64,000 nt of DNA from Leucobacter soli (GTDB lineage Bacteria > Actinomycetota > Actinomycetes > Actinomycetales > Microbacteriaceae), in contig NZ_CAJVAP010000005.1 of NCBI RefSeq assembly GCF_910593785.1, positions 1-64,000 of the forward strand, read 5' to 3'. How positions within the stretch are numbered: position 1 is the first letter of the stretch; each line of letters begins with the position of its first letter. The notes below the pieces were generated by a model that was not told the origin of the DNA, did no database searches, and saw only the letters and a list, made by a program, of their open reading frames with translations. A program made the position numbers and the translations under genes. Positions 8,554 through 17,229 of this stretch are shown here, piece by piece.

Positions 8554-10187
8554 CACGCACCTGCTTTGACTGTGACGTGGAGGTGGTCGTAGTGGCCACC
8601 GGTGATGGAGGCGGGGTCGTGCATGCCGCCGCCGTTGTAGGGGCGCCAACCGTCGGCGTCGCGGGCGAGGGACCAGATTTGGCCTTGCCAGATGAGGTAC
8701 TGGACGCCGAGGACCTCGGCGTTGTCTTTCATCCAGTTCGTGACTCGCCAACCGGCTTCGAGCTGGGCGGGGTTGGGGCGTTGGCCGATCTGGTTGCCGA
8801 AGGTGATGTCGCAGGCGCGTCCGAGGGGATGCTCGGACTTCGTGCCGGGGCGGGGTGAGTAGCAGCCCCAGCCGGTGTCGGGGAACGCGGCGAGGGTCTG
8901 CTGGTAGAGGTGGAGCGTGCGGGCGGTGATCTTGCCCGAGCTGGTGGGATCATCGACGAGCCGGTCGGGGTCTCCATCGACACCGGTCGGCGCACCGGCG
9001 GTGGCGTTGTTGCAGGAGGCGGGTGATCCGCTGGTCGCCGTCGGCAGGTGCGCGGCCCCGTGCTCGTTGAGCCAGGCGGCGGCGTCGATGGCCTCACCGT
9101 TCGTGCCGCCGGGCCGGACCTCGAAGTGCAGATGTGCGCCGGTGCTCATGCCCGAGGAGCCGACATCGCCGATGTGCTGCCCGGCGCTCACCCGATCGCC
9201 AGGACGGACGTGGATGCCGCTCTGCCACATGTGCGCGTACGCGGTCGCGACAGTCTTGCCGTCGATAGTGTGCTCGATGACGATGAGACCGCCGTACCCG
9301 CCGGAGAACTCCGCGACGGTCACGGTGCCGTCAGCGGCGGCGAGGATCGGGGTGCCGTCGGGCGCGGCGAAGTCGGTGCCGGTATGCAGCTTCCGCTCTC
9401 CCGTGATCGGGTGCACCCGCATCCCGAACGGCGAAGTCAGCACCCAGGTGCCCTCCGGCAGCGGGAACACCACCCGCGACGACGAGACCGCCGGGCCACC
9501 CACGCCACCAGCAGCATGGCTGCCGCCTTTGGTGAGGGCGGCGAGGATGCTGTCGGCGACGGGCGCGTAATTGCGGTAGCGGTCGGGGTAGGCGGACACC
9601 TCGACGGCTTGGGCGGCTTCGCCGGGGTCCATCTGTTGCCAGCCGGGGATGTCGAGCAGGCCGCGCGGCGAGGGGTAGTTCGGTCCTGTCGGCCCGCCGA
9701 AGAACGCCCGCGCCTGATAGTTCGGGTCCATCAACTCTGCGACAGTGCCCCACCCGGATTGTGGGCGCATCTGGAACAGGCCGAGGGAGTCGTGGTCGCC
9801 GCCGTTGCCGTCGTTCGGGTAGTTCGCCGACTCGGGGTAGGCGCCGGTGTTGGTGAGCATCCGCAGCGTGGACTCGGTGAGCGCCGCCATCAGCGCGATC
9901 TTGATTCCGGGCCGGCCCACGTCGGTGATGCCGTTGCCGACCGTGATGATCGTGGCCGCGTGCGTGAGCTGCCGGCGATTCAGCGTGAAGGTCTCGCCGT
10001 TCGCGGTGGTCACGGTGAGCGAGTCCGGGATCGGGCCAGGGTTCACGGTCCCGGCAGGGGCGGCGCAGTAGGCGGCAGCGGGGTTCATCAGCACCCCGAT
10101 CCCGAGGAGTGCTGCGGCGGGGGCGAAGAAGAACAGCGCCAGAGCTGCGATGGCGGCTTTGCGGAACACGGATGCCAACCCCTTCAA
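8553..10187 (-). CDS. Conjugation cell-wall hydrolase with M23 peptidase domain
   Basis: A 544-residue protein. Residues about 10-40 form a signal or anchor helix. Residues 70-230 look like a lytic-transglycosylase-type domain (MAALTESTLRML, GLFQMRPQSGWG). Residues about 255-375 are an M23 zinc endopeptidase domain with HTGTDF and HLHFEV metal-binding motifs. The C-terminus (about 415-544) has EHPLGRACDI and a final YDHLHVTV, a second zinc-peptidase-like unit of the ARB_07466/VanY kind. Such proteins open the peptidoglycan locally so the mating channel can cross it. The gene is coupled to its neighbours by a 4-bp overlap upstream and a 1-bp overlap downstream. Confidence 0.88.
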   Translation of the reverse strand: MKGLASVFRKAAIAALALFFFAPAAALLGIGVLMNPAAAYCAAPAGTVNPGPIPDSLTVTTANGETFTLNRRQLTHAATIITVGNGITDVGRPGIKIALMAALTESTLRMLTNTGAYPESANYPNDGNGGDHDSLGLFQMRPQSGWGTVAELMDPNYQARAFFGGPTGPNYPSPRGLLDIPGWQQMDPGEAAQAVEVSAYPDRYRNYAPVADSILAALTKGGSHAAGGVGGPAVSSSRVVFPLPEGTWVLTSPFGMRVHPITGERKLHTGTDFAAPDGTPILAAADGTVTVAEFSGGYGGLIVIEHTIDGKTVATAYAHMWQSGIHVRPGDRVSAGQHIGDVGSSGMSTGAHLHFEVRPGGTNGEAIDAAAWLNEHGAAHLPTATSGSPASCNNATAGAPTGVDGDPDRLVDDPTSSGKITARTLHLYQQTLAAFPDTGWGCYSPRPGTKSEHPLGRACDITFGNQIGQRPNPAQLEAGWRVTNWMKDNAEVLGVQYLIWQGQIWSLARDADGWRPYNGGGMHDPASITGGHYDHLHVTVKAGA

Positions 10188-10876
10188 CGCAGCGGGTTGT
10201 CGAGCTGCGAGAGCCGCAGCAGGTGGCAGGTCGGGTAGGTCGGGGCACAGACGACGAACACGGTGAACGCGACCGGATGCTCGCTGGTCACCGGCTGCCC
10301 GTTCCAGACCCCGGCACGCTGCCGGGTGCCCTCGATCGTGATCGCTGTCGTTCCTGCCGCGAGCTGTCCCGGCTGGGCCTGCGCTACCGCGTCGGCCCAG
10401 GCGTCCGGGACGTACGCGGTGTCGATGGTGAGGTGCTGACGGGTGGCGTACTGCCGCAGCTCGATCCAGGCGTCCCGGGTCGGCAGGTACGCGGCCACGT
10501 CGGAGGCCAGCCCGGCCTGTTCGTCTCCGCTGGGGTCACCGACCGTGAGGATCGCCGACGTGTAGTCCAGCGGCCACAGCCCCGAGGCCGTGTTCCACGC
10601 GAACAGAGTGGACACGACACCCTGAGCGAAGGTCTCGGGATCGGCCGAACGCGGAACCGCTGGAACCCGCGGTGGCTGCGGTGTGCTCGGGGCCACGGTC
10701 GGCGGTGTCGCCGTGACCGGGCCGGACTCCGGGCCGGGATCGGGGCTGGTGCTGCTGCGGGGGCCGGTGAGGAGTCCGTAGACGCCGACGCCGGCCAGGA
10801 GCAGCAGGACGATGCCGGCGGCGATGAGGGCGACGAGTCGGCGGCGGTTCCGGGGATAAGTGGGTGCAGGGCTCAT
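10184..10876 (-). CDS. TcpC/VirB8-like conjugal transfer protein
   Basis: A 230-residue protein starting MSPAPTYPRNRRRL. It has one transmembrane helix (about 15-37), a proline-rich linker to about residue 80 and an outside domain with a pattern like NTF2-fold VirB8/TcpC proteins (PETFAQGVVSTLFAWNT; VFVVCAPTYPTCHLL near the end). These link the cytoplasmic and outer parts of the channel. I chose the ATG at 10876; an earlier one at 10909 adds a poor MAWVSGVHLLG. The stop overlaps the M23 start by 4 bp. The family call is by topology and context, not by a strong motif. Confidence 0.6.
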   Translation of the reverse strand: MSPAPTYPRNRRRLVALIAAGIVLLLLAGVGVYGLLTGPRSSTSPDPGPESGPVTATPPTVAPSTPQPPRVPAVPRSADPETFAQGVVSTLFAWNTASGLWPLDYTSAILTVGDPSGDEQAGLASDVAAYLPTRDAWIELRQYATRQHLTIDTAYVPDAWADAVAQAQPGQLAAGTTAITIEGTRQRAGVWNGQPVTSEHPVAFTVFVVCAPTYPTCHLLRLSQLDNPLR

Positions 10877-10912
10877 GCCGAGCAGGTGCACACCCGACAC
10901 CCACGCCAACGG

Positions 10913-11914
10913 TCATAGCGCGCGGAGTCGTGGCCGCTCCGCCGTGCCTTCGCGGGCGGCTCGGAGCGCATCGGCGAACCGGACTGTGCCGTCGGTGGTG
11001 GCGAGGAAGTTCTCGAACTGCTCATCGGTCAGCTCGGCGGCGAGCGCGCCGGCGTCGTAGTGGGTCCACCAGTTGGTCAGTTCGCCCCAGGTCTGGATGA
11101 ATGCCCGGAGCGGGTAGCGGACGGGTTGCCCGTCGCCCGTGACGAGCGGCAACGGCTTGGGCGGCATGCGCTTGCCCTTCTTGATCGACTTCGCCTGGGC
11201 CACGGCCGCTTCGGCGCGGGCGTGCAGCTCTGCCTCGCGCCGCTCGCGCTCTGTGGTGTCGGTATCGCGGATCGCTTGGTAGATCGGATGCACCGGGTCG
11301 CCAGCCTCGATCCGTTCCAGCCCGGCGGCGGCCTCGGCGCGCAGAGTCTCGGGCTGGGTGGGGTTGTTGGCGATGTCTTCGAGGTAGCCGATCTTCTCCA
11401 ACGTCGTGTGCGACGCGCCGCCGGGAATCATCGCCGCCGCCTGCTCGCGGCTCTTCCCGAGCGGCCCGTTCGACGGTGGTGCAAGGTTTGCACCACCGTC
11501 GTTTCCGGGCTGGTTCTCGCTGCTGAACTGGGTCGCGCTCTTGCGGCGGGCGGCGTCCTCGGCCATGACCTGCTTGATTTCTCGGTAGAGGCCGGCGGCT
11601 TCGAGCTGGGTGTAGGGCTTGTGGAGCATGTTGTCGTCCTGCTCGGCGAGGAGCTGCCCGAGCCGGTCGGACAGGCCACTGCGCACCCACACGTTGACGG
11701 TGCGCCAGCCGAGCTTCTTGATCGCGGCCAGGCGTCGTGCCCCGCACACCAGCACGCCGTCGATGGTGATCGTGAGCGGTTGCAGCAGGCCGTCGCGCTC
11801 GATGGACGCCGCGAGGGCGTCGATGTCGCCGAGGTCGGCGCGGTGCCGGGTGCCGACGAGGATCGAATCGACGGTGCGGTCGAGCTGGATGCTGCCGATC
11901 TGTGGTTCGGTCAC
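10913..11914 (-). CDS. ParB/RepB/Spo0J-type partition or regulatory protein
   Basis: A 333-residue protein. The N-terminal ParB/sulfiredoxin-like domain (about 5-105) has ASIERDGLLQPLTI and the CTP-binding-type loop CGARRLAAIKKLGW. A central part (about 105-190) resembles the ParB helix-turn-helix region (YTQLEAAGLYREIKQ, SREQAAAMI). The rest is alanine/glutamate rich with a basic patch SIKKGKRMPPK. ParB homologues in ICEs may stabilise the excised circle or control transfer genes; no ParA partner is visible. The start overlaps the stop of the upstream gene by 4 bp. Confidence 0.85.
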   Translation of the reverse strand: MTEPQIGSIQLDRTVDSILVGTRHRADLGDIDALAASIERDGLLQPLTITIDGVLVCGARRLAAIKKLGWRTVNVWVRSGLSDRLGQLLAEQDDNMLHKPYTQLEAAGLYREIKQVMAEDAARRKSATQFSSENQPGNDGGANLAPPSNGPLGKSREQAAAMIPGGASHTTLEKIGYLEDIANNPTQPETLRAEAAAGLERIEAGDPVHPIYQAIRDTDTTERERREAELHARAEAAVAQAKSIKKGKRMPPKPLPLVTGDGQPVRYPLRAFIQTWGELTNWWTHYDAGALAAELTDEQFENFLATTDGTVRFADALRAAREGTAERPRLRAL

Positions 11915-12798
11915 GATGACTCACCGCCTCCACCGCTCGGAGCGGCCAGTGCGAGCGCGAGGATCAGATCGTCGTCGCGGAGCAGCAGGTCGAGGGTCTC
12001 GCCGAGCAGGAGCCGGAGCAGGATGCCGCGACCGCTGCTGGTGGCCACGTAGGCCGGGTGCGGGTTCCCGAGCAGCGCCTTCAGCAGCGCGGCCCAGGAG
12101 CGGCGCGGCAGGTCGAGCAGTGCCCGCGCGTGCCGATCGCGGCGCAGCGTCTCGTAGGCGGACTGGCGGGTGCCGGCCTTCATCAACGCTCCGCAGACGT
12201 GCTCGACCGCGGCCCGGGCCGTGTCTGCGGGCCAGTCGAGAAGGCACAGCATCGCGATGGCGTCCTCGGCCGCCAATCCAGCGGACATGCACGCCTGCGC
12301 CGACCCGAGTCCTTCACGCGGCTCCGGTTCGAGGTCGCTGGGACGCAGGTCGGTGGTGTGGAACGCGGGATGGTAGTCGGCCAGCGCGGTGTCGCGTTCG
12401 GAGAACCGTTCGGGGTCGTGGAACGCCGAGACGTGCGCGCGGCGGGCCTGGTGCACCGAGCAGAGCAGCCCTTGGGCGCGTTCCTCGTAGACGCAGGTGA
12501 TCCGCACGGCGTGGGTGATGATCGCCCACGGATCGTTGGCCTCGCGGGTCGAGCGGTACTGCATCGCGTCGAACGCCGCCGTGACCGCTTCCCAGGTGTC
12601 GAGCTTGTGCTTCCTCGCCAGAGCGCGGTACTTGTCGGCGGCGAACTCCATCAGGTCGCGGGCCACCGGGTCGTGAACCCAGGCATCCTCGCCCCCCTCG
12701 GCGAGACGGTTGAGCAGGGCGCGCAGGCCCTCGCCGGTGGTGAAGTCCTCAGCTCCGTCGGCCGTCGGAGCGGTGCTGGTGCGGGTTGGTGTGGTCAT
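11911..12798 (-). CDS. Conserved ICE protein of unknown function
   Basis: A 295-residue soluble protein that I do not recognise by function. The ATG at 12798 follows an AGGAGG site by 8 bases. It is mostly helical in composition, with clusters of acidic and arginine residues (DLMEFAADKYRALARKHKLDTWEAV). A well-conserved-looking core, NDPWAIITHAVRITCVYEERAQGLLCSVHQAR, is followed by a C-terminal part rich in leucine. Proteins of this size sit between ParB and DUF2637 genes in related ICEs, which suggests a role in replication or transfer. The stop overlaps the ParB start by 4 bp. Confidence 0.6.
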   Translation of the reverse strand: MTTPTRTSTAPTADGAEDFTTGEGLRALLNRLAEGGEDAWVHDPVARDLMEFAADKYRALARKHKLDTWEAVTAAFDAMQYRSTREANDPWAIITHAVRITCVYEERAQGLLCSVHQARRAHVSAFHDPERFSERDTALADYHPAFHTTDLRPSDLEPEPREGLGSAQACMSAGLAAEDAIAMLCLLDWPADTARAAVEHVCGALMKAGTRQSAYETLRRDRHARALLDLPRRSWAALLKALLGNPHPAYVATSSGRGILLRLLLGETLDLLLRDDDLILALALAAPSGGGGESS

Positions 12799-12891
12799 GG
12801 TGTCGGCACCTCCTGGCAGGCAGGTGCGCACTCGCTCCCACGAATGCGTCCTTCCTGCCGATGCCGTCGCCACCATGACCTGTCACCACCG

Positions 12892-13296
12892 TCAACTCAT
12901 CGAGACCCCGGAGCGGGACACCTGCGAGGCAGGTGCGGTGCTGCGCCCGAACGCCGAGATCGGCGGCAACCGCCGGGCGCGATCTCCGAGACGACGAACG
13001 CCGGCACCGATGGGGGTGCGGGTGCGGCGTGCGAGCTCGGCCTGAAAGTCGAGGCCACGACCGGCCGCGTGCGCCGAGTGCCGAGCGATCAAATCGGTCG
13101 GGCGCACCCACTCCACGCCGCGCCCGCGAACGAGCGCATGCTGCTTGTCGTCACGGGCGACCTGCGCGGCCCGCACCGCCTCCGGCGTGCTCGTCACCTC
13201 GACGGGCTCGGGGCGCTCCCGGGGCGCCTCGGGCACCAGCCGTGCGGGATCGGGCCTCGCGGGATCGTTGCGCTGCGGGTTCCCAGTGGTGTTCAT
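12892..13296 (-). CDS. Small basic ICE protein of unknown function
   Basis: A 134-residue, arginine-rich protein with a proline-rich N-terminus (residues 5-35) and a core VRPTDLIARHSAHAAGRGLDF. No catalytic motif is visible. A GGAGGAG site precedes the ATG, which overlaps the stop of the DUF2637 gene by 4 bp, so it belongs to the transfer operon. The high Arg content suggests nucleic-acid binding or a mobilisation accessory, but this is a guess. Confidence 0.55.
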   Translation of the reverse strand: MNTTGNPQRNDPARPDPARLVPEAPRERPEPVEVTSTPEAVRAAQVARDDKQHALVRGRGVEWVRPTDLIARHSAHAAGRGLDFQAELARRTRTPIGAGVRRLGDRARRLPPISAFGRSTAPASQVSRSGVSMS

Positions 13297-13955
13297 GGGG
13301 TCGTCTCCTCCCGCTCATCGGCGGTGTTAGTGGTGTCAGTGAGGTGCGCGACGGCGAACCAGCGCCCCACGGTCGAGGGATGCACACCGAGTTCGCGGGC
13401 GATCCGCTTGTTCGACCAGCCCGCCTCGCGCAGCTCCCACCCCAGCGCCCGCCGATCCGCCACACCGTCATCGCGCCGGGTGACCTCCGTCTCGCCAGAC
13501 GGCAGCGCAGGCATCGACTTCGCAGGGGCGGCAAGTGCGGTGGCCGGGTCGGTGGTGCGGGTGAGGATCACGGTCAGGTGCGTGATGGCCAGCAGCACGA
13601 CGGGCGGCACCGCTGCGACCGAGGCCGCGAGCATCCTTGGCACGTCGGCGTCTGCGGCGACGACGGCGTGAATGGCGTTCGCCGTCACCGACACGAGCGC
13701 GCCGCCGACCAGCAGCGCCCACGGGTACCAGGCCGAGCGTTGCCCGGCGAGCGCGACGACGGCGACCGTGGCGACGACGATGATGCCGTCCACGATCAGC
13801 GGCCACGCCCACGCTTGCCCCGATCCGATCCCGGAGCGAGCGGCCAGATCGGCGAGCGAGGTGAACGACAGCCAGAACGCCCCGGCGGCGATGAACACCG
13901 TCCCCGCGACCGCTGTCATGGCGGCCCAGCGCCGCCCGTCCGATTCACGCCTCAC
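13293..13955 (-). CDS. DUF2637 (SpdB-like) transfer membrane protein with C-terminal HTH
   Basis: A 220-residue protein starting at a GTG that overlaps the PrimPol stop (GTGA). Four hydrophobic helices at about 15-35, 45-70, 78-95 and 105-125 form the DUF2637 domain, which is common in actinobacterial conjugative plasmids and ICEs. The C-terminal 60 residues contain a helix-turn-helix (AGWSNKRIARELGVHPSTVGRWF), so the protein could tether element DNA to the membrane. DUF2637/SpdB proteins are linked to intermycelial plasmid spread in Streptomyces; the role here is inferred from that. Confidence 0.82.
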   Translation of the reverse strand: MRRESDGRRWAAMTAVAGTVFIAAGAFWLSFTSLADLAARSGIGSGQAWAWPLIVDGIIVVATVAVVALAGQRSAWYPWALLVGGALVSVTANAIHAVVAADADVPRMLAASVAAVPPVVLLAITHLTVILTRTTDPATALAAPAKSMPALPSGETEVTRRDDGVADRRALGWELREAGWSNKRIARELGVHPSTVGRWFAVAHLTDTTNTADEREETTP

Positions 13956-14884
13956 AGCCCGGCCCTCCCCAGCGCTGCGGATGGTGGGCTTTCCGCGCGA
14001 CCGAACCAGCGACCCGCGCTCTGGCTCCGGCCGCCGGGCGTCACTTCGGATGCGGGCTGGGTGGCTCGGTAGGCGGAGCGAACGGTCGTGGTGATCTCGC
14101 GATCGCCCAGACCCGCCGACTGTGCCGCAGCCCCCAGAGCATCGAGCGCGTCCGTGGCCGAGACGCCGTTCTCGGCGAGGCGGCAGGCGGCCCAGAACAG
14201 ACCCCGGTTCCGTTCGCCCTCGCCCCGCCCGGCGACCCACGCCGCCAGCCGCTTCCCATCCACGGCCACTGAGGTGCCCTCGGCGCGTGGTGGGGCGACG
14301 GGGCGCGGGTCGAGGAAGTCCCGCAGACGGCCCGCATCGACCGTGCCGACCGAGTGTGCGGCGATGTCGGCGACCTCGTAGAGCCTCACGTTCCCGTCGA
14401 TGATTCGCCGGGACGGAGGGGCGATGATGTAGCCGCCGTCGCCCCGGAAATCGACACCCACGTCCGCCGCCTGCCACGACCGCTGCTCCTTGCCCGGTGT
14501 CGCAGGGAAGTACACGTGCGTGCCTCCGGTGGGTGTGCGCGCCAGCAGACCCGCGCCGTCGACGAGTCCCGCGTCGGTGGCGCGCTGGTACGCCGCGCGG
14601 CCGTCGTGGGGGCCGTGGACATCGACATCGACGACGACAACGCCGGATGGAGCGCCGGTCGGGATGCCGATGTTCGCGTTCGGTGTGCGCGACCACCACG
14701 CGGCAACCTGTTCCGGGTCGCTGCTCGCATCGAGGAACCCACGGCGGGTCAGCGGACGCTTCCCCTCGACGACGCACGGAAACACGGGCACGCCAGCCGC
14801 CGCGAGGCTCCGCGCCGCGAGCCCCAGGCTCGGTGAACGATCCACGCGAATGAGCGCCGCCAGGACATCGAATGCTTCGGGCAT
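13952..14884 (-). CDS. PrimPol-type bifunctional DNA primase/polymerase
   Basis: A 310-residue protein of the Prim-Pol (archaeo-eukaryotic primase) fold: N-terminal LAARSLAAAGVPVFP, GKRPLTRRGFLDAS, then NIGIPTGAPSGVVVVDVDVHG with the catalytic aspartates at 86 and 88, and TGGTHVYF with the conserved histidine. The C-terminal helical part (about 215-290) carries GERNRGLFWAACRLAENG, as in element-encoded primases. It likely primes synthesis of the ICE after transfer or during circular replication. The ATG overlaps the ArdC stop by one base. Confidence 0.88.
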   Translation of the reverse strand: MPEAFDVLAALIRVDRSPSLGLAARSLAAAGVPVFPCVVEGKRPLTRRGFLDASSDPEQVAAWWSRTPNANIGIPTGAPSGVVVVDVDVHGPHDGRAAYQRATDAGLVDGAGLLARTPTGGTHVYFPATPGKEQRSWQAADVGVDFRGDGGYIIAPPSRRIIDGNVRLYEVADIAAHSVGTVDAGRLRDFLDPRPVAPPRAEGTSVAVDGKRLAAWVAGRGEGERNRGLFWAACRLAENGVSATDALDALGAAAQSAGLGDREITTTVRSAYRATQPASEVTPGGRSQSAGRWFGRAESPPSAALGRAGL

Positions 14885-15963
14885 CACAGCCTCCGCCCTG
14901 CCAGCGCTGGCGCCGACGCAGCACGCGGACGATCGGTCTCCACCGAGTTCGCAGCCGTACGGGAGGTGCGCGGACTGGGAGCGTCGCGTTCGAGTCCGGG
15001 CGGGGTGCCGTCGCCGACCTGGAGCGTGTCGAGCTGGTCGAGGATCGCCAGCGCGGTCTTCCGCACCCGCTCGCCGGTGGACTGCACCACCTGGACGGGC
15101 TCTTGGCCGTCCACGCGGGCGGCCCAGGTCGAGACGTACGGGATCGTGTAACCGGCAGTGTCCATGCCGTGCGCGGCACCGATCATCAGCGCCACGGACT
15201 CGGCTTCGACCTCGCGGATGCCGCGATGCTGCCGCGCCTCCTCGTCGTCGGGATCGTGCATCACAACGTGCGCCAACTCGTGCGCGAGCGTCTTGACCTG
15301 AGCGGCAGGGTCCATGTTCTCCCGCACCGCGACCGTGCGCGCCTCGTAGTCGGTCATGCCGTTCGCTCCGGAGATCATCCCCTCGTGCGGCACCCGCAGC
15401 ACCTCGAACCCCGCGCCGCGAATCTGCCCGGCCAGCCCCTCCCACAACCCCGCCGGTGCTTCGCCTTCCAGCAGCGTCGGAGCGGGCGGCACCGGCAGCG
15501 GCTCGCCGTCGGTCTGCGAGGCATCCCACACGTAGGCCGGCCGTGCTCCGACCATCCGCGAGCGCACCACCTCGCCTGCCTTCGGCTTCTCCCGCGGCCC
15601 GAGCCGTCGCCACGAGCCCGCGTCGGCAGGGGTCGCAGTGGCGAACCTGCCCGTCACGGGCGCGAAGATCATGTAGCCCGGCTGGCCCTTCATCACCTGG
15701 CGCCCGAGTCCCTGCCACTGCCGGTATCCGGCAACCAGAGTCGGGAAGGGTTCGGGCACGCGGCCGGCCTCGAACGCGGCTTCGTGCTGCACCCAGATCA
15801 GCATCGTGTTGTTGAACGACCGCGACCTGAACCGTGCTGCGAAGGCGAGCGCCTGCCGCCAGTCGTCACCGGAGACCAATGACTCGACCGCGCCGGTCAG
15901 CTTCTCGTGCAGCTCGTCGAGCTTCGCCTCTCGCGCCGCGCGGGCGTCCTCGTTCGATGCCAT
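14884..15963 (-). CDS. ArdC-like antirestriction protein
   Basis: A 359-residue protein. The N-terminal ArdC ssDNA-binding domain (about 1-130) has FRSRSFNNTMLIWVQ and GYRQWQGLGRQVMKGQPG. The central zinc-metalloprotease-like region has HELAH (KTLAHELAHVVMHD) and the third-ligand EVEAESVALMIG. ArdC proteins protect incoming single-stranded element DNA from host restriction. The ATG at 15963 is preceded by AGGAGG at 7 bases. A second strong site (AAGGAGG) lies before an in-frame ATG at 16062 that would add 33 arginine-rich residues with non-coding-like codon choice, so I prefer the shorter form. This is the first gene of the leftward transfer operon. Confidence 0.88.
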   Translation of the reverse strand: MASNEDARAAREAKLDELHEKLTGAVESLVSGDDWRQALAFAARFRSRSFNNTMLIWVQHEAAFEAGRVPEPFPTLVAGYRQWQGLGRQVMKGQPGYMIFAPVTGRFATATPADAGSWRRLGPREKPKAGEVVRSRMVGARPAYVWDASQTDGEPLPVPPAPTLLEGEAPAGLWEGLAGQIRGAGFEVLRVPHEGMISGANGMTDYEARTVAVRENMDPAAQVKTLAHELAHVVMHDPDDEEARQHRGIREVEAESVALMIGAAHGMDTAGYTIPYVSTWAARVDGQEPVQVVQSTGERVRKTALAILDQLDTLQVGDGTPPGLERDAPSPRTSRTAANSVETDRPRAASAPALAGRRL

Positions 15964-16106
15964 GCTCCGGCCTCCTTTTCGGTGGGCCGCGGCGCGGTGG
16001 CGCGCGGCGGTACACCTGGCAGGTAGGCGCGAACACCCGCGCCCGGACCGTGAGCTGGACATCGTTCACCTCCTTGAGGCAGCCCGAGCCGAGACCGGGA
16101 CACCAC

Positions 16107-16213
16107 GTTGAGCATGCTCAACGTGTCCCGGAGTCCTGTTCTAACATCGACCGTTGAGCATGCGCAACCCTTGATTTGTGCATGCTCAACGAGTACGGTT
16201 GAGCATGTACAAC
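16107..16213. promoter_or_regulatory. Four phased 16-bp palindromic operators between divergent promoters
   Basis: The palindrome GTTGAGCATGCTCAAC occurs at 16107-16122 (perfect, extended to 22 bp), 16153-16168 (one change), 16175-16190 (two changes) and 16198-16213 (one change). Centres are 46, 22 and 23 bp apart, close to whole helical turns for the last three sites. A rightward promoter candidate (TTGATT at 16171, 17-bp spacer, TACGGT at 16194) contains site 3 in its spacer and site 4 over its start. A leftward candidate (TTGCGC, 17 bp, TTAGAA) overlaps site 2. The XRE repressor encoded at 16274 is the obvious ligand. The rest of the 310-bp gap (15964-16273) holds no gene. Confidence 0.75.
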
Positions 16214-16273
16214 CACCTTCTGGGTGGACTACATCGATGCCTTGCCCGTCGCGAAGGGAAGGGGGTCACCGCC

Positions 16274-16705
16274 ATGACCGAAGACGAGAGCCAGGCTGCG
16301 GCCGAAGACCTCGCCAAACGTCTGCGGCTCCTGATGGATGTCGCCGTCGCCGAGTCCGGCACTGAGCCGACCTACTCGCAGATCGCCGACTACCTCCAAG
16401 AACGAGGCACCAACCTGTCGCGGTCGCGCTGGACGTACATGGTCAACGGCCACCGCTACGTCCAAGACCCCGCCGTCTTCGAAGGGCTCGCCGCGTTCTT
16501 CGACGTGGACGCCGCGTTCCTGCTCGGCGAGGACGGTGCCGCCACGCCCGAGAAGGTCTCAGCACAGCTCGACCTGGTTCGGTCCATGCGTGCCGCGAAG
16601 GTGAAGTCCTACGCTGCCCGCACCCTCGGCGACATCTCGCCGAAAGCACTCCACGCCATCACCAAGTTCCTGGACGAGGAAATGACACACATGCCCGAGC
16701 ACTGA
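16274..16705 (+). CDS. XRE-family repressor of the ICE (ImmR-like)
   Basis: A 143-residue protein starting MTEDESQAAA after an AAGGGGG site. The helix-turn-helix domain (about 15-80) reads TYSQIADYLQERGTNLSRS and RWTYMVNGHRYVQDPAV, with the FFDVDAAFLLGED ending typical of actinobacterial XRE regulators. It lies beside four matching palindromes and is followed by an ImmA-type protease gene, the arrangement of ICEBs1 ImmR/ImmA. The inferred role is to keep the transfer operon off and to control its own promoter, with relief by proteolysis. Confidence 0.82.
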   Translation: MTEDESQAAAEDLAKRLRLLMDVAVAESGTEPTYSQIADYLQERGTNLSRSRWTYMVNGHRYVQDPAVFEGLAAFFDVDAAFLLGEDGAATPEKVSAQLDLVRSMRAAKVKSYAARTLGDISPKALHAITKFLDEEMTHMPEH

Positions 16706-16764
16706 CCGGTACCGCACGATGGAGCCGCCACCGGTCCCTGCTCCCTACAGAGAAGGGGCGAACC

Positions 16765-17229
16765 GTGAAGATCGAACAGACCGTATCGGCGGCCGTCGCG
16801 GGCCTTGAGCTCGGCAATACCTTCGCCCTTGACGATCTCCTCCACACCGTCCAAGACCGGCGGCACCGTAGGCTCCGCGTCGTCGAACTCGCAGACCTCG
16901 ACACCCACGACGGCCTCTGCGCGCTCTGGCTCTCCACCGATGCCGAAGACGTCGTGCTTCACGCCCGCAGCGACTCCGCGCTGCATCGCCAGCAGTTCGT
17001 GCTCCACGAGCTCGCCCACATGATCCTTGGCCACGGCGAAGGCGACGGCTGTGCAGTCGGGGAGGTACTGCTGCCCAACATCCCGCCGTACACCAGAGGT
17101 CGCCTGCTCAGGCGGCAAGACCTCGACAGCGAAACCGAGATCGCCGCCGAGTCCCTCGCCGACCGGCTCGCCGCCGGCATCCGAGGGTCGGTGTTCGCAG
17201 AGTCCAGATACTCGGAGATATTCGGATGA
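16765..17229 (+). CDS. ImmA/IrrE-family metallopeptidase
   Basis: A 154-residue protein with the zinc-protease motif HELAH (FVLHELAHMILGHGEG) near residue 81, and a downstream acidic residue in ETEIAAESLADRLAAG as likely third ligand. ImmA proteins cleave their partner XRE repressor, for example after DNA damage, and switch on element excision and transfer. The partner here is the protein at 16274-16705, 59 bp upstream. The stop overlaps the next start by 4 bp. Confidence 0.85.
   Translation: MKIEQTVSAAVAGLELGNTFALDDLLHTVQDRRHRRLRVVELADLDTHDGLCALWLSTDAEDVVLHARSDSALHRQQFVLHELAHMILGHGEGDGCAVGEVLLPNIPPYTRGRLLRRQDLDSETEIAAESLADRLAAGIRGSVFAESRYSEIFG

Noticed and set aside
16107-16213. Replication iterons
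   Set aside because: The repeated 16-mers could be iterons, but no Rep protein is nearby and they overlap promoters beside an XRE gene, which favours operators.
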